A stretch of 42,126 bases of DNA, from assembly GCF_936933875.1 (NCBI RefSeq), contig NZ_CAKZIK010000078.1, positions 1 to 42,126 of the forward strand, given 5' to 3'. The notes beneath the pieces are model-generated. The model ran no database searches. It worked only from the letters and a program-made list of their open reading frames with translations, and was not told where the DNA came from. The DNA is from an uncultured Chryseobacterium sp. (GTDB taxonomy: Bacteria; Bacteroidota; Bacteroidia; Flavobacteriales; Weeksellaceae). The position numbers and the translations under genes are program-made. Shown one piece after another: positions 17,082 through 26,083 of this stretch. How positions within the stretch are numbered: position 1 is the first letter of the stretch; the number at the start of each line of letters is the position of its first letter.

Positions 17082-18569
17082 CTATCTACATTGGTCAAAA
17101 AATTCGATATCTCCAACTTTATTTTTATCCGATGATTTTCCTCCAGAAGGTATATTATAAAGATGAGGCCAACCTGTACAATTATAATCGATATATAAAT
17201 CATTGGTTTTATTTATAGAAACATTTGAATTGTTTCCAGAGCTACTCATACCTTGAGCTCCATAAACATAATTTGGATATCCACCATTAAGTAATATTGT
17301 TGGCATATAATTTCCTGTTCCCCAAACAATATCATCTGTTACAAAGCTAGAACCAACTTCTCTGTCACTATAATCTACACCTCCTGCAGAGTTTCTTCCT
17401 TTTAAGTAAATGGGATTTGAAAATGATAAATCACCACCTAAATAAAAATTATTTCCTGAAGACCAAGTTCCACCACTGTTAACAAACTCAAAAATTCCTG
17501 ATGCATGTGCATTTCCACGTTCTGCAACTAGCATTCTTCCAGAATTTGAGAAAGCGATATCCGTTACTTTTGTTTGTGTTCCCGTTGTTAAGGAGATTTC
17601 TTTTTTTATTAAACCGCTCGCAATAGTTGCTGTAAAATTTCCAATGCTGGAACCAGGAGTTGCTACAAATTCACCATTTGAATCTAATGCTACAGACCAA
17701 ATTTCTACACCACCTGGAGCAAGACTATTACTAACGTGAGGTAATGTTGTTCTAGCAAAATAAACTTTCGTTATACCCATATTTGTATAAACTCCAATTC
17801 CCCATAATTGATCTCCCACTGGAGAAATGCCAGCCATTCCACTATCTGAATTAAATGGATCTAAAGTACTCTTAACTTTTCCTGATGTTGGATCAATTCT
17901 ATAAATTTTTCCGTCTTCCAGATTTGTTGCAAAAAGCTGATTATTTTCAAAATCAAAAGCAATATTTCCGATGCTGTTTCCAACAGAAGTTGAAAAACCT
18001 GTGCTAGGAATTTGATTAGTTCCAACTGTATTAGCATTAGAACTATTTAGTGTAGTTACTAATGAAGTAGTTGTATTTATTGTATTGTAATTGGTGTAAT
18101 AAATTCCTGCTGCTCCTGCAGAACCAATTCCAGATGCGTCTCCTATTCCAGGATTGTAAGGAAAATTTTGCAAATAATCAAAATGGTACACATCTGTTGC
18201 ACTTAGATAAATTCCGTTATTGTGATCCAATGCAATACCGAAGACTTCGCCAATTTTGTTGGAAACCCAGCCTAAAGGTTGTATTGCTTGTACTCTGTTT
18301 GGAGCTGCAGTTGGATCATTCCAATTGTTTCCAACAGGAGCTACAGCATTATGCAAAGTTTTATAAAGAGTTGCAACTTGGTTGATAGGAGATGCATTTG
18401 GATCTGATGCTTTTGTAGCAATCATAAAACCTCCAGTTTCCTGATTTGTACAAGAAGGTATAGAAGTATAAGTACACGCTTCATTTCTACAGCTTTGAAA
18501 CATTAAAATCATTAATGAAAAAGAGAAACTGCAATAAACTATTTTTTTTACATATGATTTATTATTCAT
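17082..18569 (-). CDS. Propeller-like lipoprotein of unknown function
   Basis: 495 residues. The N-terminus (MNNKSYVKKIVYCSFSFSLMILMFQSC) reads as a lipoprotein signal with lipid on Cys27, although Phe at -3 is not the usual residue. The mature part has repeated strands of the NHL/SMP-30 propeller kind: GEVFGIALDHNNGIYLSAT, GNIAFDFENNQLFATNLEDG, VTDIAFSNSGRMLVAERG. This suggests a six- or seven-bladed propeller binding a ligand or partner. No catalytic residues can be assigned. It follows the OmpA-family gene in the same direction after a hairpin, so it may be part of the same kinase-controlled locus. Composition is AT-rich like the kinase gene. Confidence 0.8.
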   Translation of the reverse strand: MNNKSYVKKIVYCSFSFSLMILMFQSCRNEACTYTSIPSCTNQETGGFMIATKASDPNASPINQVATLYKTLHNAVAPVGNNWNDPTAAPNRVQAIQPLGWVSNKIGEVFGIALDHNNGIYLSATDVYHFDYLQNFPYNPGIGDASGIGSAGAAGIYYTNYNTINTTTSLVTTLNSSNANTVGTNQIPSTGFSTSVGNSIGNIAFDFENNQLFATNLEDGKIYRIDPTSGKVKSTLDPFNSDSGMAGISPVGDQLWGIGVYTNMGITKVYFARTTLPHVSNSLAPGGVEIWSVALDSNGEFVATPGSSIGNFTATIASGLIKKEISLTTGTQTKVTDIAFSNSGRMLVAERGNAHASGIFEFVNSGGTWSSGNNFYLGGDLSFSNPIYLKGRNSAGGVDYSDREVGSSFVTDDIVWGTGNYMPTILLNGGYPNYVYGAQGMSSSGNNSNVSINKTNDLYIDYNCTGWPHLYNIPSGGKSSDKNKVGDIEFFDQCR

Positions 18570-18585
18570 GATTTTTTAAGTTATT

Positions 18586-18620
18586 AAAGCATTTGGGAAA
18601 TAAAACTCCCCAAATGCTTT
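18586..18620 (-). terminator. Hairpin between the OmpA-family and lipoprotein genes
   Basis: A long stem, aaagcatttggg with cccaaatgcttt, lies just past the OmpA-family stop codon. It lacks a strong T-run on the minus strand, so partial read-through into the lipoprotein gene is plausible. Confidence 0.6.
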
Positions 18621-18630
18621 GATTACAATT

Positions 18631-20391
18631 TTATTTAGGACAAATAACTTTTACTTCTGTTCTTCTGTTGATTTGGTGTTCTGGTTCTGTACAAGGAACA
18701 CCATCAGCACATCTGTTTAGAAGTCTGGTTTCACCATAACCAATACCTGTTAATCTGCTTCTGGAAATGCCTTGCGAAACAATATAATCTACAGCAGCAT
18801 TTGCACGATTTTGAGATAATGTTGCATTGTATTTATTGGAAGCTCTGGAATCTGTATGTGATGAAAGTTCCACGCTTACTCCAGGATTATCTGTCATGAA
18901 TTGTACTAACCTATTAAGTTCTGGTTTTGCATCATCTCTTATGAAATATTTATCTAAATCATAATGAATATTTTTCAAAACTATTGCTTTACCACAATCT
19001 GCAGGATCTAAACAGATTTCTAATTTTATAAATAAAGTTTTATTTCTGTCATAATCTTTAGTAGAAACTATTTCAGTTTGAGAAAGATAGTTGGATTTTT
19101 TGCCATATATAGAATAGTTAGCATTTTGTAAAGCATGGAAAATAAATTCGCCCTTATCATTAGTGTTAGTAGATTTTTGTACACCTAAATTATTATTTTT
19201 TAACACAACCGAAACCCCATTTACAGCACTATTTGTATTACAAACCACTACTTTTCCTTTTACAATGAAGTTTTCGTCTGTAAATAGAATTTCTTTTTGG
19301 ATAGATTTACCATCTACTTGGCAGTTTTTAAATTCATCTGCAGAAATAGAACTTTGCTCTAGATTAATATCATTTAATTTACCTTTTACAGTATAATTTC
19401 CTGAAGGCACATTATTGAAAACTACTACACCATAAGAATTAGTAGTGGCAGATTGTGCTACATTACCTTTATCATCTAATAAAACCACATCTGTATCTTC
19501 TAATAATGTATTTGTAAATTTATCTTTAGCAGTAATGGTAATAGTGCATCCACAAGTTTTACAACATCTAGGATAATGGTCTTTACCACATACTTCGCAT
19601 ACTTCTACTTTCTTTTCTTTAGCCCCAAATTTGTAAACCAAACCAGCATAAACACCAATAGAATGAATTTCACAATTACAAGCTTCTTCTCTTACACTTA
19701 AACCAGATTGAGGGTTTACAAAATTCATGTCCTGTTCATTTGTAAAAGGCATATAACCTGCAGAAATACCCTGTGTAGCATCTACCAATTCTGTTCCGTC
19801 AAAATGCTGTAAATAATAGGCTCCTAAATGGAATCCCCAATTATTAGAGAAAAATTTATTAAACTGTAATGAAGCTTTTGCGGCGAGAGAATTTTTTAAA
19901 TCATAACCAGCATGGAAATTTAATAAAGTAGCAGGAGGAACCACACCATACAATTCTGTTTTACCTCCTTTTATAGTAGATAATCCACCTCTTAATTTAA
20001 ATTCAAAATCTGAAGTTGGTTTTTTTAGAAATCTAAAACTAGGACCTATTCCGTAGAACATTCTGGTAATTTTATTTTCTGTAAGAGTAAAATTGGTCAG
20101 AGGTGTAGAACCAATCATTAGATTAGTAGTAGGATAAGTGCTTTGCGGTTTATTATTAATATAATCGAAATCAGCACCGATACCAATCCAATTCCAATAG
20201 TAATCTAGAGAAGCTCCAGCTTCCAAACCACCTTTATAGTCAATATAAGGCGTGTTGTTTCCAAAAGCTGGGATATCATATCCAGCACGAATGGAAAGTC
20301 TAAGTCCAGAATTATTAGTTTGTGAAAAACCAATAAAACTAATTCCGAGTAAAACAATACATAGAAGGTTTTTTAAGATTTTTGTTTTCAT
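18631..20391 (-). CDS. OmpA-family protein with cysteine cluster and two Ig-like repeats
   Basis: 586 residues. Signal peptide about 1-23; an outer-membrane barrel about 28-258 with strand-like repeats and ending YAGLVYKFG. Next comes a cysteine cluster at residues 265-282 (C265, C268, C276, C277, C280, C282), of the form CxxC-x7-CC-x2-CxC. Two carboxypeptidase-regulatory or Cna-B-like domains follow (about 283-365 and 375-457, each with GVVVFNNVPSGNYTV-like or GEFIFHALQNANYSI-like strands). The OmpA C-terminal domain is about 466-586, with NIHYDLDKYFIRDDAKPELN, SSHTDSR (Asp514) and LSQNRA (Arg529), the residues that hold peptidoglycan diaminopimelate. It thus tethers outer membrane to wall. 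It lies 113 bases downstream of a response regulator gene, which may control it. Confidence 0.93.
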   Translation of the reverse strand: MKTKILKNLLCIVLLGISFIGFSQTNNSGLRLSIRAGYDIPAFGNNTPYIDYKGGLEAGASLDYYWNWIGIGADFDYINNKPQSTYPTTNLMIGSTPLTNFTLTENKITRMFYGIGPSFRFLKKPTSDFEFKLRGGLSTIKGGKTELYGVVPPATLLNFHAGYDLKNSLAAKASLQFNKFFSNNWGFHLGAYYLQHFDGTELVDATQGISAGYMPFTNEQDMNFVNPQSGLSVREEACNCEIHSIGVYAGLVYKFGAKEKKVEVCEVCGKDHYPRCCKTCGCTITITAKDKFTNTLLEDTDVVLLDDKGNVAQSATTNSYGVVVFNNVPSGNYTVKGKLNDINLEQSSISADEFKNCQVDGKSIQKEILFTDENFIVKGKVVVCNTNSAVNGVSVVLKNNNLGVQKSTNTNDKGEFIFHALQNANYSIYGKKSNYLSQTEIVSTKDYDRNKTLFIKLEICLDPADCGKAIVLKNIHYDLDKYFIRDDAKPELNRLVQFMTDNPGVSVELSSHTDSRASNKYNATLSQNRANAAVDYIVSQGISRSRLTGIGYGETRLLNRCADGVPCTEPEHQINRRTEVKVICPK

Positions 20392-20456
20392 AATTTATTA
20401 ATTTAAAGTTTTTTAATTTTTAAGAATTTTTCTTCAAAATTTCAAAAATCCCAAAC

Positions 20457-20483
20457 ACAAAAAAATCCCTAATTGTAGGGATT
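20457..20483 (-). terminator. Terminator after the response regulator gene
   Basis: On the minus strand aatccctacaattagggatt is followed by seven T. Its stem is nearly identical to the hairpin at the end of the kinase gene (21187-21204). Confidence 0.8.
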
Positions 20484-20504
20484 ATAATTCTATGAAGATA
20501 TTTT

Positions 20505-21128
20505 CTATACTCCTCTTATGTTTTTAAAATACCAAGCTACAGCTTCACCAAGAGAAGAAACATGAAGTTTATTATAGATGTTTTTGATATGTGAATTTAC
20601 AGTAGAATAAGACACCCCTAATTTATCTGCAATCATTTTATAACTTAAACCATCAGAAAGAAGTTTGAGAACTTCTTTCTCTTTTTGGGTTAAGATTTTT
20701 TCTACTGATTTTGGCTGAAAATATTCTAATATTTTCTGTGCAATAGCAGGATTCATACTTGCGCCACCTTCATTTACCTCTTCTATTGCTTGTAGAATTC
20801 TCCTTGGGTTGTCAGATTTTAGAATATAACCACTTGCGCCATTAGAAATTGATAGAAAAATTTTTTCGCTGTCATCATAAGCAGTTTGAATGAGGACTTT
20901 TATATGTGGGAAATGTGTTTTTATTTGCTTTAGACCTTCTATTCCGTCTACTTTCGGCATGTTAATGTCCATCAAAACTACATCAGGAAGATGTTCTTCC
21001 ATTTCTTTTAAAACATTTTCACAGCAATCTGCATCACCTAGATAAATCATGTCATCACTTAGAGAAATAAGTGCTTTCAGACTTTCTAGACGCTCTTTAG
21101 AATCATCATATGCGAAAATTTTAATCAT
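20505..21128 (-). CDS. NarL/LuxR-type response regulator
   Basis: 207 residues: an N-terminal receiver (1-120) and a C-terminal LuxR helix-turn-helix (about 143-203, LTQKEKEVLKLLSDGLSYKM then VSYSTVNSHIKNIYNKL). The phosphoacceptor is Asp54 in VVLMDINMP; acidic pocket Asp8-Asp9, Thr82 and Lys104 (ILKSD) are in place. It should bind DNA once phosphorylated by the kinase encoded directly upstream, since HisKA_3 kinases and NarL regulators are the standard pair. A promoter of its own may sit in the 56-base gap after the kinase stop. Targets are unknown; the adjacent OmpA-family and lipoprotein genes are the natural first guess. Confidence 0.95.
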   Translation of the reverse strand: MIKIFAYDDSKERLESLKALISLSDDMIYLGDADCCENVLKEMEEHLPDVVLMDINMPKVDGIEGLKQIKTHFPHIKVLIQTAYDDSEKIFLSISNGASGYILKSDNPRRILQAIEEVNEGGASMNPAIAQKILEYFQPKSVEKILTQKEKEVLKLLSDGLSYKMIADKLGVSYSTVNSHIKNIYNKLHVSSLGEAVAWYFKNIRGV

Positions 21129-21156
21129 GGCATAGTCTTTTCCTTAATTGGCTTTA

Positions 21157-21188
21157 CAAAAGTATTAGTAAAAGTATTTTACTTTCAA
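21157..21188 (-). promoter_or_regulatory. Possible promoter of the response regulator gene
   Basis: On the minus strand a TTG at 21186-21188 and TACTTTTG at 21157-21164 stand 21 bases apart, matching the -33/-7 layout. The -33 element overlaps the last codons of the kinase gene. The regulator could therefore be made without the kinase. Confidence 0.4.
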
Positions 21189-24172
21189 TCCCTAATTTTA
21201 GGGATACAGATTTTTATGGTTGTTCCATCTTTAGAAAAAATTTCAAATGTGCCTCCAATTTCTTCGGTTCTTTTTTTCATATTTTGCAGGCCGTTTCCTT
21301 TATTGAAGTCAGGCTCAAATCCAATTCCGTTGTCTTTAATTTCCAAAATAAATTCTTTTTCAAATTTTTTGAAGATGATAAATACTTCCGTTGCCTGGCT
21401 GTATTTTACAGTATTGTTCAGGGCCTCCTTTACGATGAGTACGAGGTTTTTCCGCGCGCTGAACTCCTGAAATTCTTCGTTGATTTCTTTGTCGATTTTT
21501 ATGTGATAGTTGATGTCCGAACTTCCCAGGATTTCACTTGCCGAATTCCGGATCCTGGTACTCAAAGTCATCAGTGCATCTTTGTTGGGCTTCAAACTCC
21601 AGACAATATCGCCAATATTTTCGGAAAGTTTTCGAGACTGGGTTTCTATTTTCTTCAGAATTTTTTGTGCTTCGGATACTTTTTCCTTCTCAATCATCTT
21701 ATTGGCAATTGCCGAGTTGATTTGCAAACTGCTTAATGTAGCACCAATATCATCATGTAAATCTGCGGTGATTTTATTGCGTTGGTTTTCTAAAGCTAAT
21801 TTTTGCTTATAATAATTTTTTTGCTGAAGAAATCTCCATCTTCCATATAAACCAAAAATACCCCCGAAAAATAAACCACCAACTAATGTCCAAAACCAAA
21901 ATGTTTGGTAAAATGCCTTTTCTATGTAGATTGATAAGGTCTTTTGGTGAATGATATTAGTGTTGAATTTATCATTAATCCCGAACTCTATTTCATATTT
22001 TCCTGGCGCAAGAGTATTAAGCGTTAAAGGTGATTTTCTAGAAATTTTCTTCCAAATATTTTCATGATTTTTTATTCTATAAAATAGATTTCTTTTAGAC
22101 GAATTTTCTAAATCTTTAATAAAAGTTTTTATAGAAATATTGTTTTCATCATTTTTTAAATCGAGATTTCTAAGGGTGTTAAATCCTTGTTTGTTTTGAT
22201 AGGTTTTGTTATTAACCAGAATTTCATCAATATAGATTTCGGGTTTGTAGAAAGCGTTAAATTTCAGTGGAGGTTTAAAATAATTAAAACCATTTACACC
22301 ACCAAAAAATAGTGTGCCGTCTGAAGCTTTCAGAAAAGCACGATTGTTAAAATCCCATTCTTGTATGCCGTCACTTTTATCAAAATTGATGATTTGGTAT
22401 GTTTTAGTATCTATAGAGCTTAAACCTCGTTGATGACTGCACCATACTTTCCCAAAATCATCTATGAGAATGCCATAAATGTAAGTCCCTGCAAGATTAT
22501 TATTGCTATCAAATTTCTTCAGAATTTTAAAATTTTTATCTAAAAGATAAACTCCTTCATTGGTTCCTGCCCAAAATTGCTTTTTCTTTTCGTCTGCTTG
22601 CAGATAAAAACTTTGTACGTTTGGTAATATTTTTTTGATTAATTTTATTTGATTATTCGGAAGCATTTCAGCCAAAATCATATCATTATTAAGATAACTT
22701 ATGGCAATTTTATTATTGCTTAATACATTAATGAAAAACGGATTTTTATCGGGTAAAGATTCTACTTTTACAAGTTTTTTTTCTTTTTCATTAAGAGTGA
22801 AAATTCCATTAGAAAAAGATAAAAGTGGCGAAGAATTTTTGAAGGTTTTTAAGTCTTGAAGAATTCCAAATTCTGTTTTATTAATATTGATAATCTTTCT
22901 AGGTATTTTATCATTTTCATTCATGAAAATTAAATCAGAATTTTTATTGTTAAAATCATCTAAGTACCAAATGCCCTTTCTATAAAGATCTTGATAGTGT
23001 TTTTTATCGTGATTATTGAACAGTTTGTAGGTGTTTTTTTTTGTGTTAAAAACTGCTTTAGATTGTATATAAACGTTATTATTTGATAACTCTGAAAAAT
23101 AACCAACTCCTGCTGTAAATTTAAAATCAGATGATTGAATGTCATTAGAATTTTTAAGAAAATTCCCAGAAAAATTTAGAATTACTTCACCAAAACCGTC
23201 TTTACAAGTCCATAATCTACCAATCTTATCAAAAGTGTAATAATTGGTTGTGTTATGTTGTGGTATTGCAATTTCCTGATTATTTTTTCTATTAATTAGA
23301 AAGAATTTTTTATCTGTATTATATGCAATATAATTTTCATTAGCACCAATACAGCCAATAATTTTGTCTTTACTTTTAATGTTAGATATAGAGGTGTAAT
23401 TGTTTTTGAAAAGTAAAATTCCTTTAGATTTTGTACCAATAAAAAGTTCGTCAGTAGACTTTACATAAGAAGAGCATAAAATTTCTGTACTATTATTAAA
23501 TGTTACTTCTTTTGTGTTTTTTGTTTTCGTGTTGTACAATATAATTTTGTTTTTTCCGATAAAACAAATTTGATTGCGTTTATCAAAAAATGGCATCCTG
23601 AAATAGAATACATTACCTGCATTATCATAAACGTGTACTGATTTTATTTTTTCTAAAGGAATTTTTGTTTCAAAATTTAAAATTTTTGATTTTGTATCAT
23701 ATGAAATCACATCATAATTTTCATTAAAACACCATACTTTTCCATCAAAAAATCCGAAAGGCATTATGGTTTTAGAACTACTATTTTTTAAAGTAGAGTT
23801 TTTATTAATACCAATTAAAGTGAAAATGTCTTTCTGATAATTATATTGATACAAACCTCTTGTACTGCCTACATAAAGAGAATTTCCATCCTCGGTAATT
23901 CCGTATCCTTGTTGTAAAGTAGGGCAATTTTCAAAATATTTTTTCAGATTATATACTTTTACATTTTCTCCGTCATATCTATTAAGTGCATCATTTCCTG
24001 TAATCCACATAAAACCATGACTATCTTCAAATCGGAAATAATTAGAACCTTGCGAAAGTCCATCATCCTGTGAAAGTGTTGAAACAGAGAAATAATTGAA
24101 ATTATTCTGTGAAAAAGTAAAATATCCGAAAAAAATAAAGAGTAAAAGCAATATGTTTTTACGGAATTTCAT
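21185..24172 (-). CDS. Two-component sensor histidine kinase with periplasmic propeller
   Basis: 995 residues. Signal peptide about 1-21; two-component-type propeller repeats about 25-650 (e.g. SQGSNYFRFEDSHGFMWITG, GYGITEDGNSLYVGSTRGLY, IYGILIDDFGKVWCSHQRGL); a Y_Y_Y domain about 685-755 (LAPGKYEIEFGIND). One membrane helix follows, about 762-780 (FWFWTLVGGLFFGGIFGLYG). The cytoplasmic HisKA_3 domain has phosphoacceptor His806 in LHDDIGATLSSLQ, and the HATPase has the N box EALNNTVKYS (~916-925), DNGIGF (947-952) and GNGLQNM (959-965). All catalytic boxes are intact. Unlike many Bacteroidota hybrid kinases it has no receiver or AraC domain fused. The receiver is the separate gene 56 bases downstream. 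The signal is unknown. There is no SusC/SusD pair nearby, so carbohydrate sensing is not indicated. Confidence 0.95.
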   Translation of the reverse strand: MKFRKNILLLLFIFFGYFTFSQNNFNYFSVSTLSQDDGLSQGSNYFRFEDSHGFMWITGNDALNRYDGENVKVYNLKKYFENCPTLQQGYGITEDGNSLYVGSTRGLYQYNYQKDIFTLIGINKNSTLKNSSSKTIMPFGFFDGKVWCFNENYDVISYDTKSKILNFETKIPLEKIKSVHVYDNAGNVFYFRMPFFDKRNQICFIGKNKIILYNTKTKNTKEVTFNNSTEILCSSYVKSTDELFIGTKSKGILLFKNNYTSISNIKSKDKIIGCIGANENYIAYNTDKKFFLINRKNNQEIAIPQHNTTNYYTFDKIGRLWTCKDGFGEVILNFSGNFLKNSNDIQSSDFKFTAGVGYFSELSNNNVYIQSKAVFNTKKNTYKLFNNHDKKHYQDLYRKGIWYLDDFNNKNSDLIFMNENDKIPRKIININKTEFGILQDLKTFKNSSPLLSFSNGIFTLNEKEKKLVKVESLPDKNPFFINVLSNNKIAISYLNNDMILAEMLPNNQIKLIKKILPNVQSFYLQADEKKKQFWAGTNEGVYLLDKNFKILKKFDSNNNLAGTYIYGILIDDFGKVWCSHQRGLSSIDTKTYQIINFDKSDGIQEWDFNNRAFLKASDGTLFFGGVNGFNYFKPPLKFNAFYKPEIYIDEILVNNKTYQNKQGFNTLRNLDLKNDENNISIKTFIKDLENSSKRNLFYRIKNHENIWKKISRKSPLTLNTLAPGKYEIEFGINDKFNTNIIHQKTLSIYIEKAFYQTFWFWTLVGGLFFGGIFGLYGRWRFLQQKNYYKQKLALENQRNKITADLHDDIGATLSSLQINSAIANKMIEKEKVSEAQKILKKIETQSRKLSENIGDIVWSLKPNKDALMTLSTRIRNSASEILGSSDINYHIKIDKEINEEFQEFSARKNLVLIVKEALNNTVKYSQATEVFIIFKKFEKEFILEIKDNGIGFEPDFNKGNGLQNMKKRTEEIGGTFEIFSKDGTTIKICIPKIRD
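21187..21204 (-). terminator. Hairpin overlapping the end of the kinase gene
   Basis: atccctaattttagggat spans the last codons of the kinase gene. On the minus strand it is followed by a short T-rich stretch. It closely matches the terminator hairpin at 20464-20483. Confidence 0.5.
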
Positions 24173-24241
24173 TGGTTTTTATTTTTTAAGTAAAAATAAC
24201 CAAAATAAGTTATCATGAGAAGGATTTGTTATTCCAAAAAT

Positions 24242-24276
24242 AATCCCGGTAAGTTTTGACCGGGATTGTTTTTGGA
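24242..24276. terminator. Hairpin upstream of the kinase gene
   Basis: aatcccggt / accgggatt around an eight-base loop, followed on the plus strand by a T-rich tail. The stem and most of the loop repeat those of the terminator at 15663. All neighbouring genes run on the minus strand, so its direction of use is unclear. Confidence 0.5.
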
Positions 24277-24330
24277 ATTTAAAATTTACGCGGTGAAGCC
24301 GCTGCCGAATTGTTTTTAAATAAAGAAAAA

Positions 24331-25905
24331 TTAATTCAAATACCCAATTCTTTCTTCTTCCAAATCCAGTCTTCGGAGATGTTTTTTCACCAAATCTTCA
24401 TTCAGCAATAACTCCTCCCTATTTTTGGCAATAAGCCATTGTCTTTGGGTTTCCAAAATATCGTGATAAATATCTTTGAATTCATCAAAATTTAAGATGA
24501 TTTCTGTTGAATTGGCACGTCGCTCATACTGTTGCAACTGTTCTTCCAAAGCGGGAAATTTCAGCAGTTTATGATGATAAGCATTTCGGATTTTATCTGC
24601 TGCAATTTGAGCCAGTTCGTTATGTAGCTCGTTATCAATTTCCTTTTCAGGTCTTGTAAAATCGCGGTCTTCAATGGTTATTTTATTTAGAAGAACAGGA
24701 AGCGTTAATCCCTGAACTACCAATGTCAAAAGAATCACCACAAAAGTGATAAACAAAATCAAATTTCTATGCGGAAAAGGTGTTCCATCCTGCAAAGCCA
24801 CCGGTATTGAAAGCGCTGCAGCTAAAGAAACTACACCACGCATTCCGGTCCAACCAATCATCAGCGGACCTTGCCATCCCGGATTTTGCGCATCTGCAAC
24901 AGTGATGAAATTTCGCATAATTAAAGTGGTAATTACAGCACTATATGCTGCAATAATGCGGATGACCACCAGTACCAAAGTAATTAAAACACCATAAAGA
25001 ATAGCTTCAGAAAGTGGAACATCTAAGCCTGCAACAATTTGGGGCAAATCAAGCCCGATCATCATAAATACTAAACCGTTCATAATAAAACTCAAATTTT
25101 CCCAAACCTGAAGTCCCTGCAATCGCGAAGAGCTTGTTAAAAAAATTTGATTTCGGACGGAGAGAAATAATCCACCGCTAACAACAGCTAAAACTCCTGA
25201 AGCATGAACTTCTTCTGCAGCTAAATACATGATAAAAGGTGCAATTAAACTCAAAATAACATCCATATTGGTGTCTGTTGGCAAATATTTGTGCATTTGT
25301 ATAAAGATCAATCCAATCAATACACCAATTCCAACACCGCCAATGCACATCCAAACGAAACTTAGGGCTGCTTCATGCCAAACAAACAGTCCTGTTGCAA
25401 CGGCAATCATCGCAAATCGAAAAACAATAAGCGACGATGCGTCGTTCAGTAAACTTTCGCCTTCAAGAATGGATGAAAATCTTTTCGGAACTTTTACGAA
25501 TTTCAGAATTGCTCCCGCGGAAACTGCATCGGGAGGAGAAACAATTCCGCCCAACAAAAATCCTAAAGCCAAAGAAAAGCCGGGAATAAAATGATTCGCC
25601 ACAAAAGCTACCGCAAGTGAAGTCAAAAATACCACCAAAAAGGCGAAACTCAGCACAATTCTTCTCCAGCGCCATAATTCTTTCCAGGAAGTTGCCCAGG
25701 CTGCTTCGTACAACAAAGGCGGAAGAAAAATGAAGAATATTAATTCTGGTTCGATATGAATTGTTGGTATTCCGGGAATAAAACTAATTAAAAGTCCCGC
25801 TAAAACCAACAATATGGGGTAGGCAACGTTTATTTTTTTTGCCAGCATAATCAGCAGAACGATGACGATTATTAATCCCAAATAAAATGAAAGATTTTCC
25901 AGCAT
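24331..25905 (-). CDS. Na+/H+ antiporter, CPA1 family
   Basis: 524 residues from the ATG at 25905. An in-frame ATG 30 bases earlier exists, but a -7 box at 25920-25927 would place transcription start after it, and the family pattern begins with MLENLSFYLGLIIVIV. About twelve hydrophobic helices are seen in the first 410 residues. The CPA1 ion-binding Asn-Asp pair is at 154-155 in ILEGESLLNDASSLIVF, preceded by the family motif SPPDAVSAGAIL. The C-terminal ~110 residues are hydrophilic, helical and cytoplasmic. It exchanges Na+ (or K+) for H+ across the inner membrane for pH and salt control. It is a single-gene unit. Confidence 0.93.
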   Translation of the reverse strand: MLENLSFYLGLIIVIVLLIMLAKKINVAYPILLVLAGLLISFIPGIPTIHIEPELIFFIFLPPLLYEAAWATSWKELWRWRRIVLSFAFLVVFLTSLAVAFVANHFIPGFSLALGFLLGGIVSPPDAVSAGAILKFVKVPKRFSSILEGESLLNDASSLIVFRFAMIAVATGLFVWHEAALSFVWMCIGGVGIGVLIGLIFIQMHKYLPTDTNMDVILSLIAPFIMYLAAEEVHASGVLAVVSGGLFLSVRNQIFLTSSSRLQGLQVWENLSFIMNGLVFMMIGLDLPQIVAGLDVPLSEAILYGVLITLVLVVIRIIAAYSAVITTLIMRNFITVADAQNPGWQGPLMIGWTGMRGVVSLAAALSIPVALQDGTPFPHRNLILFITFVVILLTLVVQGLTLPVLLNKITIEDRDFTRPEKEIDNELHNELAQIAADKIRNAYHHKLLKFPALEEQLQQYERRANSTEIILNFDEFKDIYHDILETQRQWLIAKNREELLLNEDLVKKHLRRLDLEEERIGYLN

Positions 25906-25919
25906 TGCTTTTTTTTTGA

Positions 25920-25927
25920 CAAAAATA
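25920..25927 (-). promoter_or_regulatory. -7 box (TATTTTTG) of the antiporter gene
   Basis: Exact TAnnTTTG match on the minus strand. It supports translation from 25905, not 25935. No clear -33 element. Confidence 0.4.
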
Positions 25928-25969
25928 AGGAACAATATGTTTAAAAATAATCTGAATATAAAATATTAA

Positions 25970-26004
25970 AAAAAATGGGCGGCCTCGTTGAAAACGAGGC
26001 CGCC
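25970..26004 (-). terminator. Strong terminator of the alcohol dehydrogenase gene
   Basis: On the minus strand ggcggcctcgtt pairs with aacgaggccgcc and is followed shortly by eight T. It lies about 80 bases past the dehydrogenase stop; nothing else is visible in that stretch. Confidence 0.9.
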
Positions 26005-26083
26005 GAAATTGTAAAGTTTAAGCTTTTGCTGTTTACGGTTTTGTTGAAAATGTTACACGCGATAAATTACGTTTCTACTCTCA

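Noticed and set aside
21185..24172. Hybrid two-component system of the polysaccharide-utilisation type
   Set aside because: There is no fused receiver or AraC domain and no SusC/SusD genes nearby.
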